NCBI RefSeq assembly: GCF_030709675.1
Contig: NZ_JAUZQD010000013.1
Location: 225,182 to 289,181, forward strand
DNA: 64,000 bases
Source of the DNA: Symbioplanes lichenis
Lineage (GTDB): Bacteria; Actinomycetota; Actinomycetes; Mycobacteriales; Micromonosporaceae
Direction: 5' to 3'
Positions 26,588 to 34,172 of the stretch are shown in pieces. The notes beneath the pieces are model-generated. The model saw only the letters and a program-made list of their open reading frames with translations, did no database searches and was not told the origin of the DNA. Position numbers and translations under genes: made by a program. How positions within the stretch are numbered: the first letter of the stretch is position 1; the number at the start of each line of letters is the position of its first letter.

Positions 26588-27825
26588 CCGTCGTCACCCG
26601 GCGCGCGATGGCCGCCCGGACCGTGGTCGTGGTCGTGGTCTCCGGCACGGGCGCCGTGGCCACCGCCGTCGCCGGGCTGGCCGGCCTGGTGACCGGCGGC
26701 CGCCCCGCCGCGCGCCGCCGGGGCTACCGGGGCCTGGTGCGCACGCTCGAGCGGCTCGGCCCCACGTTCGTGAAGTTCGGCCAGCTCGCGAGCACCCGGC
26801 GCGACACCATGCCGGCCGCGCTGGCCGACGCGCTGGCCACCCTGCACGACGCGGTGCAGCCGATGCCGGACGAGCAGGCCGCCGCGGTGATCCGCCGGGC
26901 CGCCGTACCGGGGCTGGTGCGGTTCGCCACCGCGCCGGAGGCCAGCGGCAGCATCGCCGGGGTCTACCGGGGTGAGCTGGCCGACGGCCGGGTGGTGGCG
27001 CTCAAGGTGAAGCGCCCTGGCATCGCCGCCCGCATGCACACCGACCTGGCGCTGATGCGGGCCGCCACCCGGCTGCTGCAGCGGCTGCCCCGGCTGCGGG
27101 GCATGCCGCTCGCGGATCTCGTCGGCTATGTCGGCGCGGCGATCGTGGGCCAGCTCGACTTCGTCCGGGAGGCCGCGAACGCGCAACGGCTGCGCGAGTG
27201 CCTCGCCGATGTGCCGCGGATCGTGGTGCCGGAGGTGCACCCGGAGCTGTCCTCGGCCGACTGCCTGGTCTTCGGCTTCCTCGAGGGGCTGGACGGCGGC
27301 ACGCCGGCGGGCCTGACGGGCGAGCAGCGGCGGGTGCTGGCCGGCCGGGTGCTGCGGGCCGTGCACACGATGGTCTTCGTCCACGGGTTCGTGCACTGCG
27401 ACCTGCACCCGGGCAACGTCTATCTGACCCGCGACGGCCACGCGGTCGTCCTCGACGCGGGCTACTGCGTCCAGCTCACCGACCGGGTCCGGGAGCTGAT
27501 CGCCGGCTTCTTCGCCGCGCTGGCCACCGGGGACGGGCGCCGGTGCGGCGAGATCGTGCTGGCGGCCGCGGTGCACCCGGAGCGCGCTGATCGGGCGGCG
27601 TTCGTGGCCGGCATGACCGCGGCGGTCGCCCGGCTGGCCGGGCCGGGCGTGGAGTTCGACATGCGCGTCTTCGGCGAGGCGGTCTTCGCCCTGCAGCAAC
27701 GCCACGGCATCTACGCCGCCTCGGAGTTCGCCTTCCCGCTCATGTCGCTCAACGTCGTCGACGGCACCCTCCGCGGCTTCTCCGGCGAGGTGGACATGCG
27801 ACAGGTCGGGGCGGGGCAGCCGTGA
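26584..27825 (+). CDS. UbiB/AarF-family atypical kinase-like protein (copy 2)
   Basis: 413 residues. After an N-terminal hydrophobic segment (VVVVVVSGTGAVATAVAGLA) come the UbiB motifs: PTFVKFGQLASTR, the Ala/Ser-rich loop EASGSIAGVYRG, lysine in VVALKVKRPG, HCDLHPGN and VVLDAGYC. It shares the same architecture as copy 1 at 18092 but is clearly diverged, so the pair may act on different intermediates or form a heterodimer. ATP-dependent assistance to lipid-like substrates is the family role. It is coupled to the START-methyltransferase gene (ATGA) and to the next methyltransferase (GTGA). Confidence 0.87.
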   Translation: MTVVTRRAMAARTVVVVVVSGTGAVATAVAGLAGLVTGGRPAARRRGYRGLVRTLERLGPTFVKFGQLASTRRDTMPAALADALATLHDAVQPMPDEQAAAVIRRAAVPGLVRFATAPEASGSIAGVYRGELADGRVVALKVKRPGIAARMHTDLALMRAATRLLQRLPRLRGMPLADLVGYVGAAIVGQLDFVREAANAQRLRECLADVPRIVVPEVHPELSSADCLVFGFLEGLDGGTPAGLTGEQRRVLAGRVLRAVHTMVFVHGFVHCDLHPGNVYLTRDGHAVVLDAGYCVQLTDRVRELIAGFFAALATGDGRRCGEIVLAAAVHPERADRAAFVAGMTAAVARLAGPGVEFDMRVFGEAVFALQQRHGIYAASEFAFPLMSLNVVDGTLRGFSGEVDMRQVGAGQP

Positions 27826-28676
27826 CCGACCGGATCGCCACCGTCGCGGAGCAGCGGGAGAGCTGGGACGAGCTGAGCCCGGGCTGGCAACACTGGCTCG
27901 GCGTGTTCGAGCGCGGCGGGGCACCGATCACGGCCCGGCTGCTGGAGCTGGGCGGCGTACGCCCCGGGTCCGTCGTGCTGGACGTGGGCACCGGGCTGGG
28001 CGAGCCGGCGATCCCGGCGGCCCGGCGCGCGGGCCCCGGCGGCCGCGTCGTGGGCCTCGACGTCTCCGGCGAGATGCTGCGGGCGGCCCGGGAACGCGCG
28101 GCCGGGCTCGGCACCCTCACCTTCCTGAACCGGGCGGTGGAGGAGCTCACGCTGCCGCCCGCGTCGTTCGACGTGGTGCTCAGCCGATGGTGCCTGATGC
28201 TGCTCGACGACCTGGCCGGCGCGCTGCGGGCGGTGCACCGGCTGCTCGTGCCCGGGGGCGTGCTCACCGCGGCCGTGTGGGGCACCCCGGCGGACGCGCC
28301 GATGGCCGGGCTGCCGGTCGAGATCCTCGCCGACCGGCTGGGCCTGACCCCGCCGCCACCCGGGCAACCCGGGCCGCACGCCCTGGCCGACCCGGACCTG
28401 TGCCGGACGGTGTTGCGCGACGCGGGATTCACCGCGGTGTCGGTGACGCGCGAGACCGCGCCGTTCTGGCTGAGCTCCGGCGCCGAGTACGCCTCCTTCG
28501 CCGCCGATGTCCGGCCGCCGCTGGTGAAAAGGATGCTCGCCGACTGGTGCACGCCCGCCGAACGCGCGGAGATCGACGCCGCCCTGGCCCGCGCCGCGGA
28601 CGCCCGCCGCTCCGCGGACGGCCGGGTCGCCCTGCCCTCCGCTGTGCTCTGTCTGCGCGCCGTGAAAGCGCAATGA
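27822..28676 (+). CDS. UbiE-like class I SAM methyltransferase
   Basis: 284 residues from a GTG that overlaps the preceding stop. It has the SAM motif VVLDVGTGLGEPAIP, the acidic residue at the second strand (VVGLDVSGEMLRAARE), the DVVLSRWCLMLL post-motif and the VPGGVLTAAVW strand. These fit the UbiE/Coq5-type group acting on small molecules. With UbiB and a UbiH-class monooxygenase nearby, the set mirrors quinone biosynthesis enzymes. It ends the long operon, and the 42-base gap to the next gene may be the cluster boundary. Confidence 0.88.
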   Translation: MTDRIATVAEQRESWDELSPGWQHWLGVFERGGAPITARLLELGGVRPGSVVLDVGTGLGEPAIPAARRAGPGGRVVGLDVSGEMLRAARERAAGLGTLTFLNRAVEELTLPPASFDVVLSRWCLMLLDDLAGALRAVHRLLVPGGVLTAAVWGTPADAPMAGLPVEILADRLGLTPPPPGQPGPHALADPDLCRTVLRDAGFTAVSVTRETAPFWLSSGAEYASFAADVRPPLVKRMLADWCTPAERAEIDAALARAADARRSADGRVALPSAVLCLRAVKAQ

Positions 28677-28718
28677 GGAAGAAATCCGGGGGCGCCCGGC
28701 TCACTAGCGTCGGAAGAC

Positions 28719-29258
28719 ATGACGACCCTGAACGAGCGGTACCACCGGCCGGCCGTGCTGCTGTTCGGCCTCGTCGTGCTGGCGCACTGGGCCGAGCACG
28801 TGGCGCAGGCCGTCCAGCTCTGGGGCCTGGGCTGGAAGCCCGCGGAGGCCCGGGGCGTGCTCGGTATCCCCTTCCCGAGCCTCATCCAGCAGGAATGGCT
28901 GCACTACGGCTACGCCCTGGTGATGCTGGCCGGGCTGTGGCTGTTGCGCCCCGGCTTCACCGGCCGCGCCCGCACCTGGTGGACGATCGCCCTGGTGATC
29001 CAGTTCTGGCACCACTTCGAGCACCTGCTGCTCTTCATCCAGGCCCAGACCGGTCTCCACCTGCTGGGCCGCCCGGTGCCCACCAGCATCGCCCAGCTCG
29101 TGGTGCCCCGGGTCGAGCTGCACCTGTTCTACAACGCCGTGGTGTTCCTGCCCATGGTGGTCGCCATGTACCTGCACCTGCGCCCGTCGCCGGCGGAGCG
29201 GGACGCCATGCGCTGCGCCTGCGCCGTCCAGGACCGGCAGCTGGACCGGGTGGGCTGA
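28719..29258 (+). CDS. Histidine-rich integral membrane protein, unknown
   Basis: 179 residues with four to five membrane segments (for example AVLLFGLVVLAHWAEHVAQA and LHYGYALVMLAGLWLL). Conserved-looking histidine clusters lie at the membrane edges: HWAEH, WLHYGY, FWHHFEHLLL and ELHLFYN. Such clusters recall diiron or haem-binding membrane enzymes, but the spacing fits no family I can name. The stop overlaps the start of the next small membrane protein (TGATG), so the two are made together. Whether they belong to the biosynthetic cluster is unclear. Confidence 0.7.
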   Translation: MTTLNERYHRPAVLLFGLVVLAHWAEHVAQAVQLWGLGWKPAEARGVLGIPFPSLIQQEWLHYGYALVMLAGLWLLRPGFTGRARTWWTIALVIQFWHHFEHLLLFIQAQTGLHLLGRPVPTSIAQLVVPRVELHLFYNAVVFLPMVVAMYLHLRPSPAERDAMRCACAVQDRQLDRVG

Positions 29259-29539
29259 TGATCGCCCGCCGCGCGTTCGCGGTGCTGATGATCGTCGTGG
29301 CGGCGGTCGTCCTCGCCGCTCCCTTGTTCCGCGCACCGGACCGTCCCGGCCACGCCACCCACGCCGCGGCCCCGGCGGACAGCGGCGCCCAGGGCCACCA
29401 GCACGGGGCCCCCGACCCGGTGACGCTGGTGGTCCTGGGCGCCAACGTCGTGGTGCTCGCCGGGATCGCCGTCCGGGAGACCCGGATGCGGCACCGTCGC
29501 CGGTCGGCCCGGCGGTCGTCCGTACGGGTGAAGGTCTGA
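29258..29539 (+). CDS. Small two-segment membrane protein with His-rich loop
   Basis: 93 residues. A first hydrophobic segment (FAVLMIVVAAVVLAAPLF) is followed by a loop with histidines (HATHAAA…GHQHGAPDP), a second segment (VTLVVLGANVVVLAGIAV) and a basic tail (RMRHRRRSARRSS). The likely topology puts the loop outside, where the histidines could bind metal. It starts within the stop of the preceding membrane-protein gene and its own stop overlaps the next start, so three genes are chained. The family is unknown. Confidence 0.6.
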   Translation: MIARRAFAVLMIVVAAVVLAAPLFRAPDRPGHATHAAAPADSGAQGHQHGAPDPVTLVVLGANVVVLAGIAVRETRMRHRRRSARRSSVRVKV

Positions 29540-30516
29540 TGTCGTCCTGGATTTTGGTGCCCTGCCTGGCCGCCCTGCGGGCCGAGTTCAACGGGGTCGC
29601 CGCCCGGCGCGACAAGGGGGCCGACGGGTCGATCGGCGACGCCGCCCACTCCTCCTCGTCCGACCACACGCCCGACGAGGACTCCCGCGTCCTGCGCGGC
29701 CGCGACGCCGACAGCCGCAACGAGGTCCACGCGCTCGACGTCGACGCCACCGGGCCGTGGCCGCGGCCCGGCTGGTTCGGCGACGCGATCCTCGCCCTCG
29801 TGGCCCGGGAGAAGGCCGAGTTCGAGAGCCCGGACGTCGCCGGGCGGCTCGAGTACGTCATCTGGAACGGGCACATCTACTCCCGCTCGCGGGGCTGGCG
29901 CCGGCGCGTCCACACCGGCGCGGACCGGCACACCAGCCACGCGCACTTCAGCGCGCGGTACGCGACCGCGACGGAGAACGACACCCGGCCGTGGGGAGTG
30001 CTGGCGGCCGCCGACCGTGAGGAGAGCGGAGTGAGCAAGCAGGACGTGATCGACGCCCTCAAGGACCCGGCGGGCGCGAAGGCGCTCGCCACCTCGATCA
30101 AGACCGTCCCCGAGCTGCGGGCCGCGCTGGCGTGGGCCGTGCTCGCCTACGACCCGGGCTTCGCGGCGGACGGCCGTACCACCCCGACCGGCTCGGTCCG
30201 CAACCTCACCACCAAGGACCCGGAGAACCCGACCGTGGGCGCGGCCACCGCGCTGGAGCGCGCCCAGGTCGGCACGGTCCTCGGGTACGAGAACCGCGGT
30301 CTGCTGCAGGCCGTCGCCAGGCAGCTCGGCGTGGCCCAGAAGGACCTCGACGCGATCGAGCGCCAGGTCGCCGCCGTGCCCGCCGCCGTGGTCGAACGCC
30401 TCGGCGACGCGAAGGCCAGCGCCGAGGACCTCGCCGCGGCGTTGCGGCCCGTCCTCGGCGACCGGGCCGCCGCCGTCGGCCGGCTGCTCAGCGCCCCGCC
30501 CCCGAAGCGCCCCTAG
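29539..30516 (+). CDS. M15-like peptidoglycan peptidase, phage-endolysin type
   Basis: 325 residues. The N-terminal 150 residues show the ligand pattern of M15-type zinc peptidases: His in SSDHTPDE, Asp in VHALDVDAT and the paired His in TSHAHFSARY. The ARRDKGADGSIGDAAHSSSS block is typical of proteins seen in actinobacterial phages and their hosts. The C-terminal half (about 165-325) is helical and Ala-rich, with no recognised cell-wall-binding repeat. No signal peptide is visible, so export would need another route. No other phage genes lie nearby. It may cleave peptide stems in the cell wall. Confidence 0.65.
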   Translation: MSSWILVPCLAALRAEFNGVAARRDKGADGSIGDAAHSSSSDHTPDEDSRVLRGRDADSRNEVHALDVDATGPWPRPGWFGDAILALVAREKAEFESPDVAGRLEYVIWNGHIYSRSRGWRRRVHTGADRHTSHAHFSARYATATENDTRPWGVLAAADREESGVSKQDVIDALKDPAGAKALATSIKTVPELRAALAWAVLAYDPGFAADGRTTPTGSVRNLTTKDPENPTVGAATALERAQVGTVLGYENRGLLQAVARQLGVAQKDLDAIERQVAAVPAAVVERLGDAKASAEDLAAALRPVLGDRAAAVGRLLSAPPPKRP

Positions 30517-30602
30517 GCGGTCCTTTCTCCCCCGCGAGAGGGAGACGAACCTCCCGCCGCCGGCGGACGACCCGGCCGCGCGGCGCGCCGAGGATGAACG
30601 GC

Positions 30603-31052
30603 ATGACGAAAGCACGCCTCGCCGCGGCCCTGGCCGCCGTCACCGCCCTCGCCGCCGGCTGCGCCCTGCCGGCCGACCTCGCGCTCGCGCTGCCGGCTCG
30701 CACCGCCGGTGCCGAGAGCATGCCGGTGGAGGAGCTGCTCGGGGCCGTGCGGGTGGTGGCCCGGGGCGACGCGCTCATCGACCCGTCGGTGACCCGGCGG
30801 CTGGTGACCCGGTTCGCCGACGGGATCGCCCCGGCGACCGCGGACGAGCCGCGTGCGCTCGACCGGCTGACCGCCCGGGAGCGCGAGATCCTGCTCGAGG
30901 TGGCCCGCGGTCACTCCAATGCCGAGATCGCGGGCCACCTCTTCGTGGGCGAGCAGACGGTCAAGACGCACGTGTCGCCCCTGCTGATGAAGCTGGGCCT
31001 GCGCGACCGGATCCAGGCCGTCATCCACGCGTACGAGAACGGGCTGCTCTGA
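30603..31052 (+). CDS. LuxR-type HTH output domain with lipoprotein-like N-terminus
   Basis: 149 residues from the ATG 9 bases after GAGG; another ATG lies 3 codons upstream. The C-terminal 65 residues are a complete NarL/FixJ-type LuxR helix-turn-helix (LTAREREILLEVARGHSNAE, then GEQTVKTHVSPLLMKLGL). The preceding MPVEELLGAVRVVARGDALI matches the linker that follows a receiver domain. The receiver itself is missing and is replaced by LAAALAAVTALAAGC, which looks like a lipoprotein signal with a lipobox. The gene may be a truncated response regulator whose new start creates a false signal, or a real membrane-linked regulator. Truncation is more likely. Confidence 0.55.
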   Translation: MTKARLAAALAAVTALAAGCALPADLALALPARTAGAESMPVEELLGAVRVVARGDALIDPSVTRRLVTRFADGIAPATADEPRALDRLTAREREILLEVARGHSNAEIAGHLFVGEQTVKTHVSPLLMKLGLRDRIQAVIHAYENGLL

Positions 31053-31068
31053 CGCGCCGCGCCCGGGT

Positions 31069-32538
31069 TCAGCGTTGCCGGGTCAGCAGGCCCGGCCGGT
31101 AGGGGAGCAGCCCGTAGTCCCCGCCCGAGCTGGGCGAGCGACCCTGGTAGAGCAGCTGCAGGTTGCAGGGGTCGACGGTGAAGGTCTGGTCGGCGCTCGT
31201 GCGGACCAGCTCGCCGTGGCTGATGTCGTTGGTCCAGGTGGCGCCGCTGTTGGCCTTGCCCGCGAAGGGGTTGCTCTCGGTGGCGGCCTGCGGGGTCCAC
31301 GACCCGTTGAGGCTGGTGGCGGTGAAGGAGCGGAAGTAGCGCCCGTTGGCGCCGATGGCCTCGACGATCATGAGGTACTGGTTCTGCCCGGCGACCTTGT
31401 AGACCTGGGGGGCCTCGAACAGGTTGTTGGTGCTGTCACTCATGATCGTCGTGTAGGAGCCGCCGAAGCTGCCCGGGAAGTTGCCGATGGGCATGCTCTG
31501 CCGGTAGATCTTGCCGTTGTCGCCGGCGAAGAAGAGGTACATGTTCTGGCTGTCGGCGATCAGCGTCTGGTCGATCGGCCCGGTGCCCGAGCCGGAGATG
31601 GAGGCCGTCGAGAGGGTCTGCGCCGACGACCAGCCGTTGGCGTTGGTGGGGTCGTTCGACGTCCGGTACGAGAAGGCCGTCGGCCCCCACTGGTGGGCGA
31701 GCACCCAGATGTTCTTCGGGGCGAAGTAGAACAGCGTCGGCGCCACGGTGCCCTGGTTCATCGCGTTCTGGCTCGCCGACGCCATGTCGGACCAGTTCGT
31801 GAACAGGCTGAAGTTCATCGAGCCCCAGCTGGAGCCCTGATCGTGCGTGGTGGCGTAGACGAGCTGCTTGCCGTTGTAGGGCACGGTGGTGAAGTCCTTG
31901 AGCGACACCCAGCCCGAGCGCGGGTTGGCCAGCGAGCCGGTCGAGCTCCACCGGTAGGTCGACGGCAGGGTGCAGCTGCCCGGGTTGCCGGGGTTCTGGG
32001 TGCCGGCCGGGACCAGCTGCCACTGCTGGTTGGTGCCGCCCCAGTCGGCGTACTGCACGATCGCCGCGCCGTCGGTGGTCGCAGCGCCCTGCACCTCGAG
32101 CGCCTTGCCGCTGACCCGGTTGATCAGCCGGACGTAGCCGCTGTCCGAGTCGGCGAGCGACCACTGCTGGTTGGTGGTGTTGTTGTCGGTCCACTGGACC
32201 ACGGCGGCGCCGTCGGCCGTCGAGAAGTTGTAGTTGTCGAGCACCTTGCCGGAGTGCTGCGCCTTGAGCCGGTAGTAGCCGCTGCCGGAGCTGACGAACT
32301 GGAACAGCTGGTTGGTGCCGCCGGAGCGGGCGTACTGCTGCACGCAGGCGTTGTCCGCCGTCGACGCGCCGCAGACGTCGAGCGCCTTGCCGCTGCCCCG
32401 ATTGACCAGCGTGTACCAGACGCTCGTGTCGGGGGTCGCGGCCGCTGCCGGTGGGGTCGCCACCGCGACACCGGCCAGGACGGTGACCAGCCCCACTGCT
32501 GCCGCCAGCCAGCGCCGGCGCTTACTTCCTGTTGTCAC
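31069..32538 (-). CDS. Secreted GH62 alpha-L-arabinofuranosidase with ricin-type (CBM13) module
   Basis: 489 residues from a GTG 5 bases after GGAGG; ATGs at 32550, 32559 and 32562 are alternatives. A signal peptide (KRRRWLAAAVGLVTVLAG…PAAAA) precedes a ricin-B lectin module (about 35-165) with QQW-type repeats (TNQQWSL, TNQQWQL). A GH62 domain follows (about 180-489, STYRWSSTGSLANPRSGWVS; NQGTVAPTLFYFAPKNIWVL). GH62 enzymes remove arabinose side chains from arabinoxylan. It is the last gene of the five-gene hemicellulase operon. A paralogue with a CBM2 instead of the ricin module lies at 57423. Confidence 0.9.
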   Translation of the reverse strand: MTTGSKRRRWLAAAVGLVTVLAGVAVATPPAAAATPDTSVWYTLVNRGSGKALDVCGASTADNACVQQYARSGGTNQLFQFVSSGSGYYRLKAQHSGKVLDNYNFSTADGAAVVQWTDNNTTNQQWSLADSDSGYVRLINRVSGKALEVQGAATTDGAAIVQYADWGGTNQQWQLVPAGTQNPGNPGSCTLPSTYRWSSTGSLANPRSGWVSLKDFTTVPYNGKQLVYATTHDQGSSWGSMNFSLFTNWSDMASASQNAMNQGTVAPTLFYFAPKNIWVLAHQWGPTAFSYRTSNDPTNANGWSSAQTLSTASISGSGTGPIDQTLIADSQNMYLFFAGDNGKIYRQSMPIGNFPGSFGGSYTTIMSDSTNNLFEAPQVYKVAGQNQYLMIVEAIGANGRYFRSFTATSLNGSWTPQAATESNPFAGKANSGATWTNDISHGELVRTSADQTFTVDPCNLQLLYQGRSPSSGGDYGLLPYRPGLLTRQR

Positions 32539-32558
32539 GTCTTCCTCCATGATGGGCA

Positions 32559-34172
32559 TCATCGGCGGGTCCAGATCTGATTGGCGGCACCGGTGCAGGT
32601 CCAGAGCAGGACGGTGGTGCCGTTCGCGGTGCCGTTGTTGTTCACGTCGAGGCAGAGCCCGGACTGGCGGTTGCTGATCGTGCCGTTGGTGTTGAACGTC
32701 CAGTCCTGGTTGGCGCCGCCGTTGCAGTCCCAGAGCTGCGCCTTGGCCCCCGCGGTGGCGTTCAGCGGGGCGTCCAGGCATGTGCCGAGCGCCCGCAGGG
32801 TCGCGCCGGAGCTGGTCCACTGCTGGTTGGCGGCGCCGCTGCAGTCCCAGACGACCGGCTGGGTGCCGTTGGCGGTGGTGCTCTGCGGCACGTCGAGGCA
32901 TCGCCCCGAGCCGCTGCCGACCAGCGCGGAGGTGGTCTCGGGGATGGTGGTGCCGCCGCTGAGGCGGAAGACCGCGGTGCCGTGCGCGGGCACGGACGCG
33001 CTGATCGTCCCGCTGGTCGTGGTGGTGGCGCCGGTCCAGGCGTCGACCAGCGTGAACGACGAGCCGGAGCGGCCGACGGCGGCCGCGGTGGTCGTGATCG
33101 TCCGGGTGCTGCCGCCGGAGTTGAACAGGGCCACGGCGATGTCACCGTTCGCCAGCCGCTTCGCGAGGACCCGCTGCGAGCTGTCGCCGCTGACCTGCAC
33201 GGCCTGCAGGCCCAGGGAGTCCTGGTTGATGGCGATGAGCCGGCTGTTGGTGAGGATCGACCGGGTGGCCTCGTTCATCGAGCGGACGTCGTTGCCGGCG
33301 ATCAGCGGGGACGCCAGCACCGCCCAGAGCGCGAAGTGCGAGCGCATCTCGGTGTCGGTCATCCCGCCCCGGCCGACCTCCATCATGTCGGGATCGTTGA
33401 AGGCGCCCGGGCGGGCGTAGCCGGACAGCGGCACGGTGACGTCGACGATGTTCCTGATGCCCATCGGATAGCCGTTGGTCTGCCCGGTGTCCCAGGCGTT
33501 CGTGATGTCCTCGGTGGTGCGCCACATGTTCGCGACGTCGCCCCAGTTGCGCTGGGGGCCGGTCTTCGCGTGGATGCTGTTGGAATTGATGCTGTAGACG
33601 ATGGGCCGGCCGGTGGCGGCCAGCGCGTCGCGCATCCGGGAGAAGGTCGCCACCTGGTCGTTGATGCTGCCGGTGGGCGAGCACCAGTCGTACTTGAGGA
33701 AGTCGACGCCCCACGCGGCGAACTGGCGGGCGTCCTGGGTCTCGTGACCGTTCACGCCGGTGGCGCCGGGATAGGAGCCGAAGTACTGCGCGCAGGTCTT
33801 GTCCAGCGGCACCTGATAGAGCCCGAACTTCAGGCCCCGGGCGTGCAAGTAGTCGCCGAGTGCCTTCATGCCACTGGGGAAGCGGGTCGGATCGCCCTGC
33901 AGATTGCCGGCCGAGTCGCGGTTCGGGTTGAACCAGCAGTCGTCGACCACCACGTACTGGTAGCCCGCGTCCCGCATGCCGCTGCTGACGATGGCGTCGG
34001 CGGTCTGCCGGATCAGGCCCTCGTTGATGGTGCAGCCGAACGAGTTCCAGGAGTTCCAGCCCATCGGGGGCGTGCGGGCGACGCCGTTGTCCAGGGCGAG
34101 GGCCTGCTGGGCGGGCGCGACGACAGCCGCGGCGGCGAGCAGGAGGGCCGAGGCGAGACAACGGATTCTCAT
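32559..34172 (-). CDS. Secreted GH27 alpha-galactosidase with C-terminal ricin-type module
   Basis: 537 residues. The start lies in an ATGA overlap with the upstream GH43 gene. The signal peptide is CLASALLLAAAAVVAPAQQA. The GH27 barrel (about 30-405) has TPPMGWNSWNSFGC at the start, the nucleophile Asp162 in FLKYDWCSP and the acid/base Asp224 in WRTTEDI. Then comes a ricin-B domain (about 415-537) with repeats GRCLDVPQSTTANGTQPVVW, ANQQW and ANQDW. The enzyme releases terminal alpha-galactose from galactomannan-type side chains. It widens the substrate range of an otherwise arabinoxylan-directed operon. Its stop overlaps an alternative ATG of the GH62 gene. Confidence 0.92.
   Translation of the reverse strand: MRIRCLASALLLAAAAVVAPAQQALALDNGVARTPPMGWNSWNSFGCTINEGLIRQTADAIVSSGMRDAGYQYVVVDDCWFNPNRDSAGNLQGDPTRFPSGMKALGDYLHARGLKFGLYQVPLDKTCAQYFGSYPGATGVNGHETQDARQFAAWGVDFLKYDWCSPTGSINDQVATFSRMRDALAATGRPIVYSINSNSIHAKTGPQRNWGDVANMWRTTEDITNAWDTGQTNGYPMGIRNIVDVTVPLSGYARPGAFNDPDMMEVGRGGMTDTEMRSHFALWAVLASPLIAGNDVRSMNEATRSILTNSRLIAINQDSLGLQAVQVSGDSSQRVLAKRLANGDIAVALFNSGGSTRTITTTAAAVGRSGSSFTLVDAWTGATTTTSGTISASVPAHGTAVFRLSGGTTIPETTSALVGSGSGRCLDVPQSTTANGTQPVVWDCSGAANQQWTSSGATLRALGTCLDAPLNATAGAKAQLWDCNGGANQDWTFNTNGTISNRQSGLCLDVNNNGTANGTTVLLWTCTGAANQIWTRR

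Noticed and set aside
29539..30516. A prophage suggested by the endolysin-like peptidase
   Set aside because: No integrase, capsid, tail, portal or terminase gene lies nearby, and no att-like repeat was seen.
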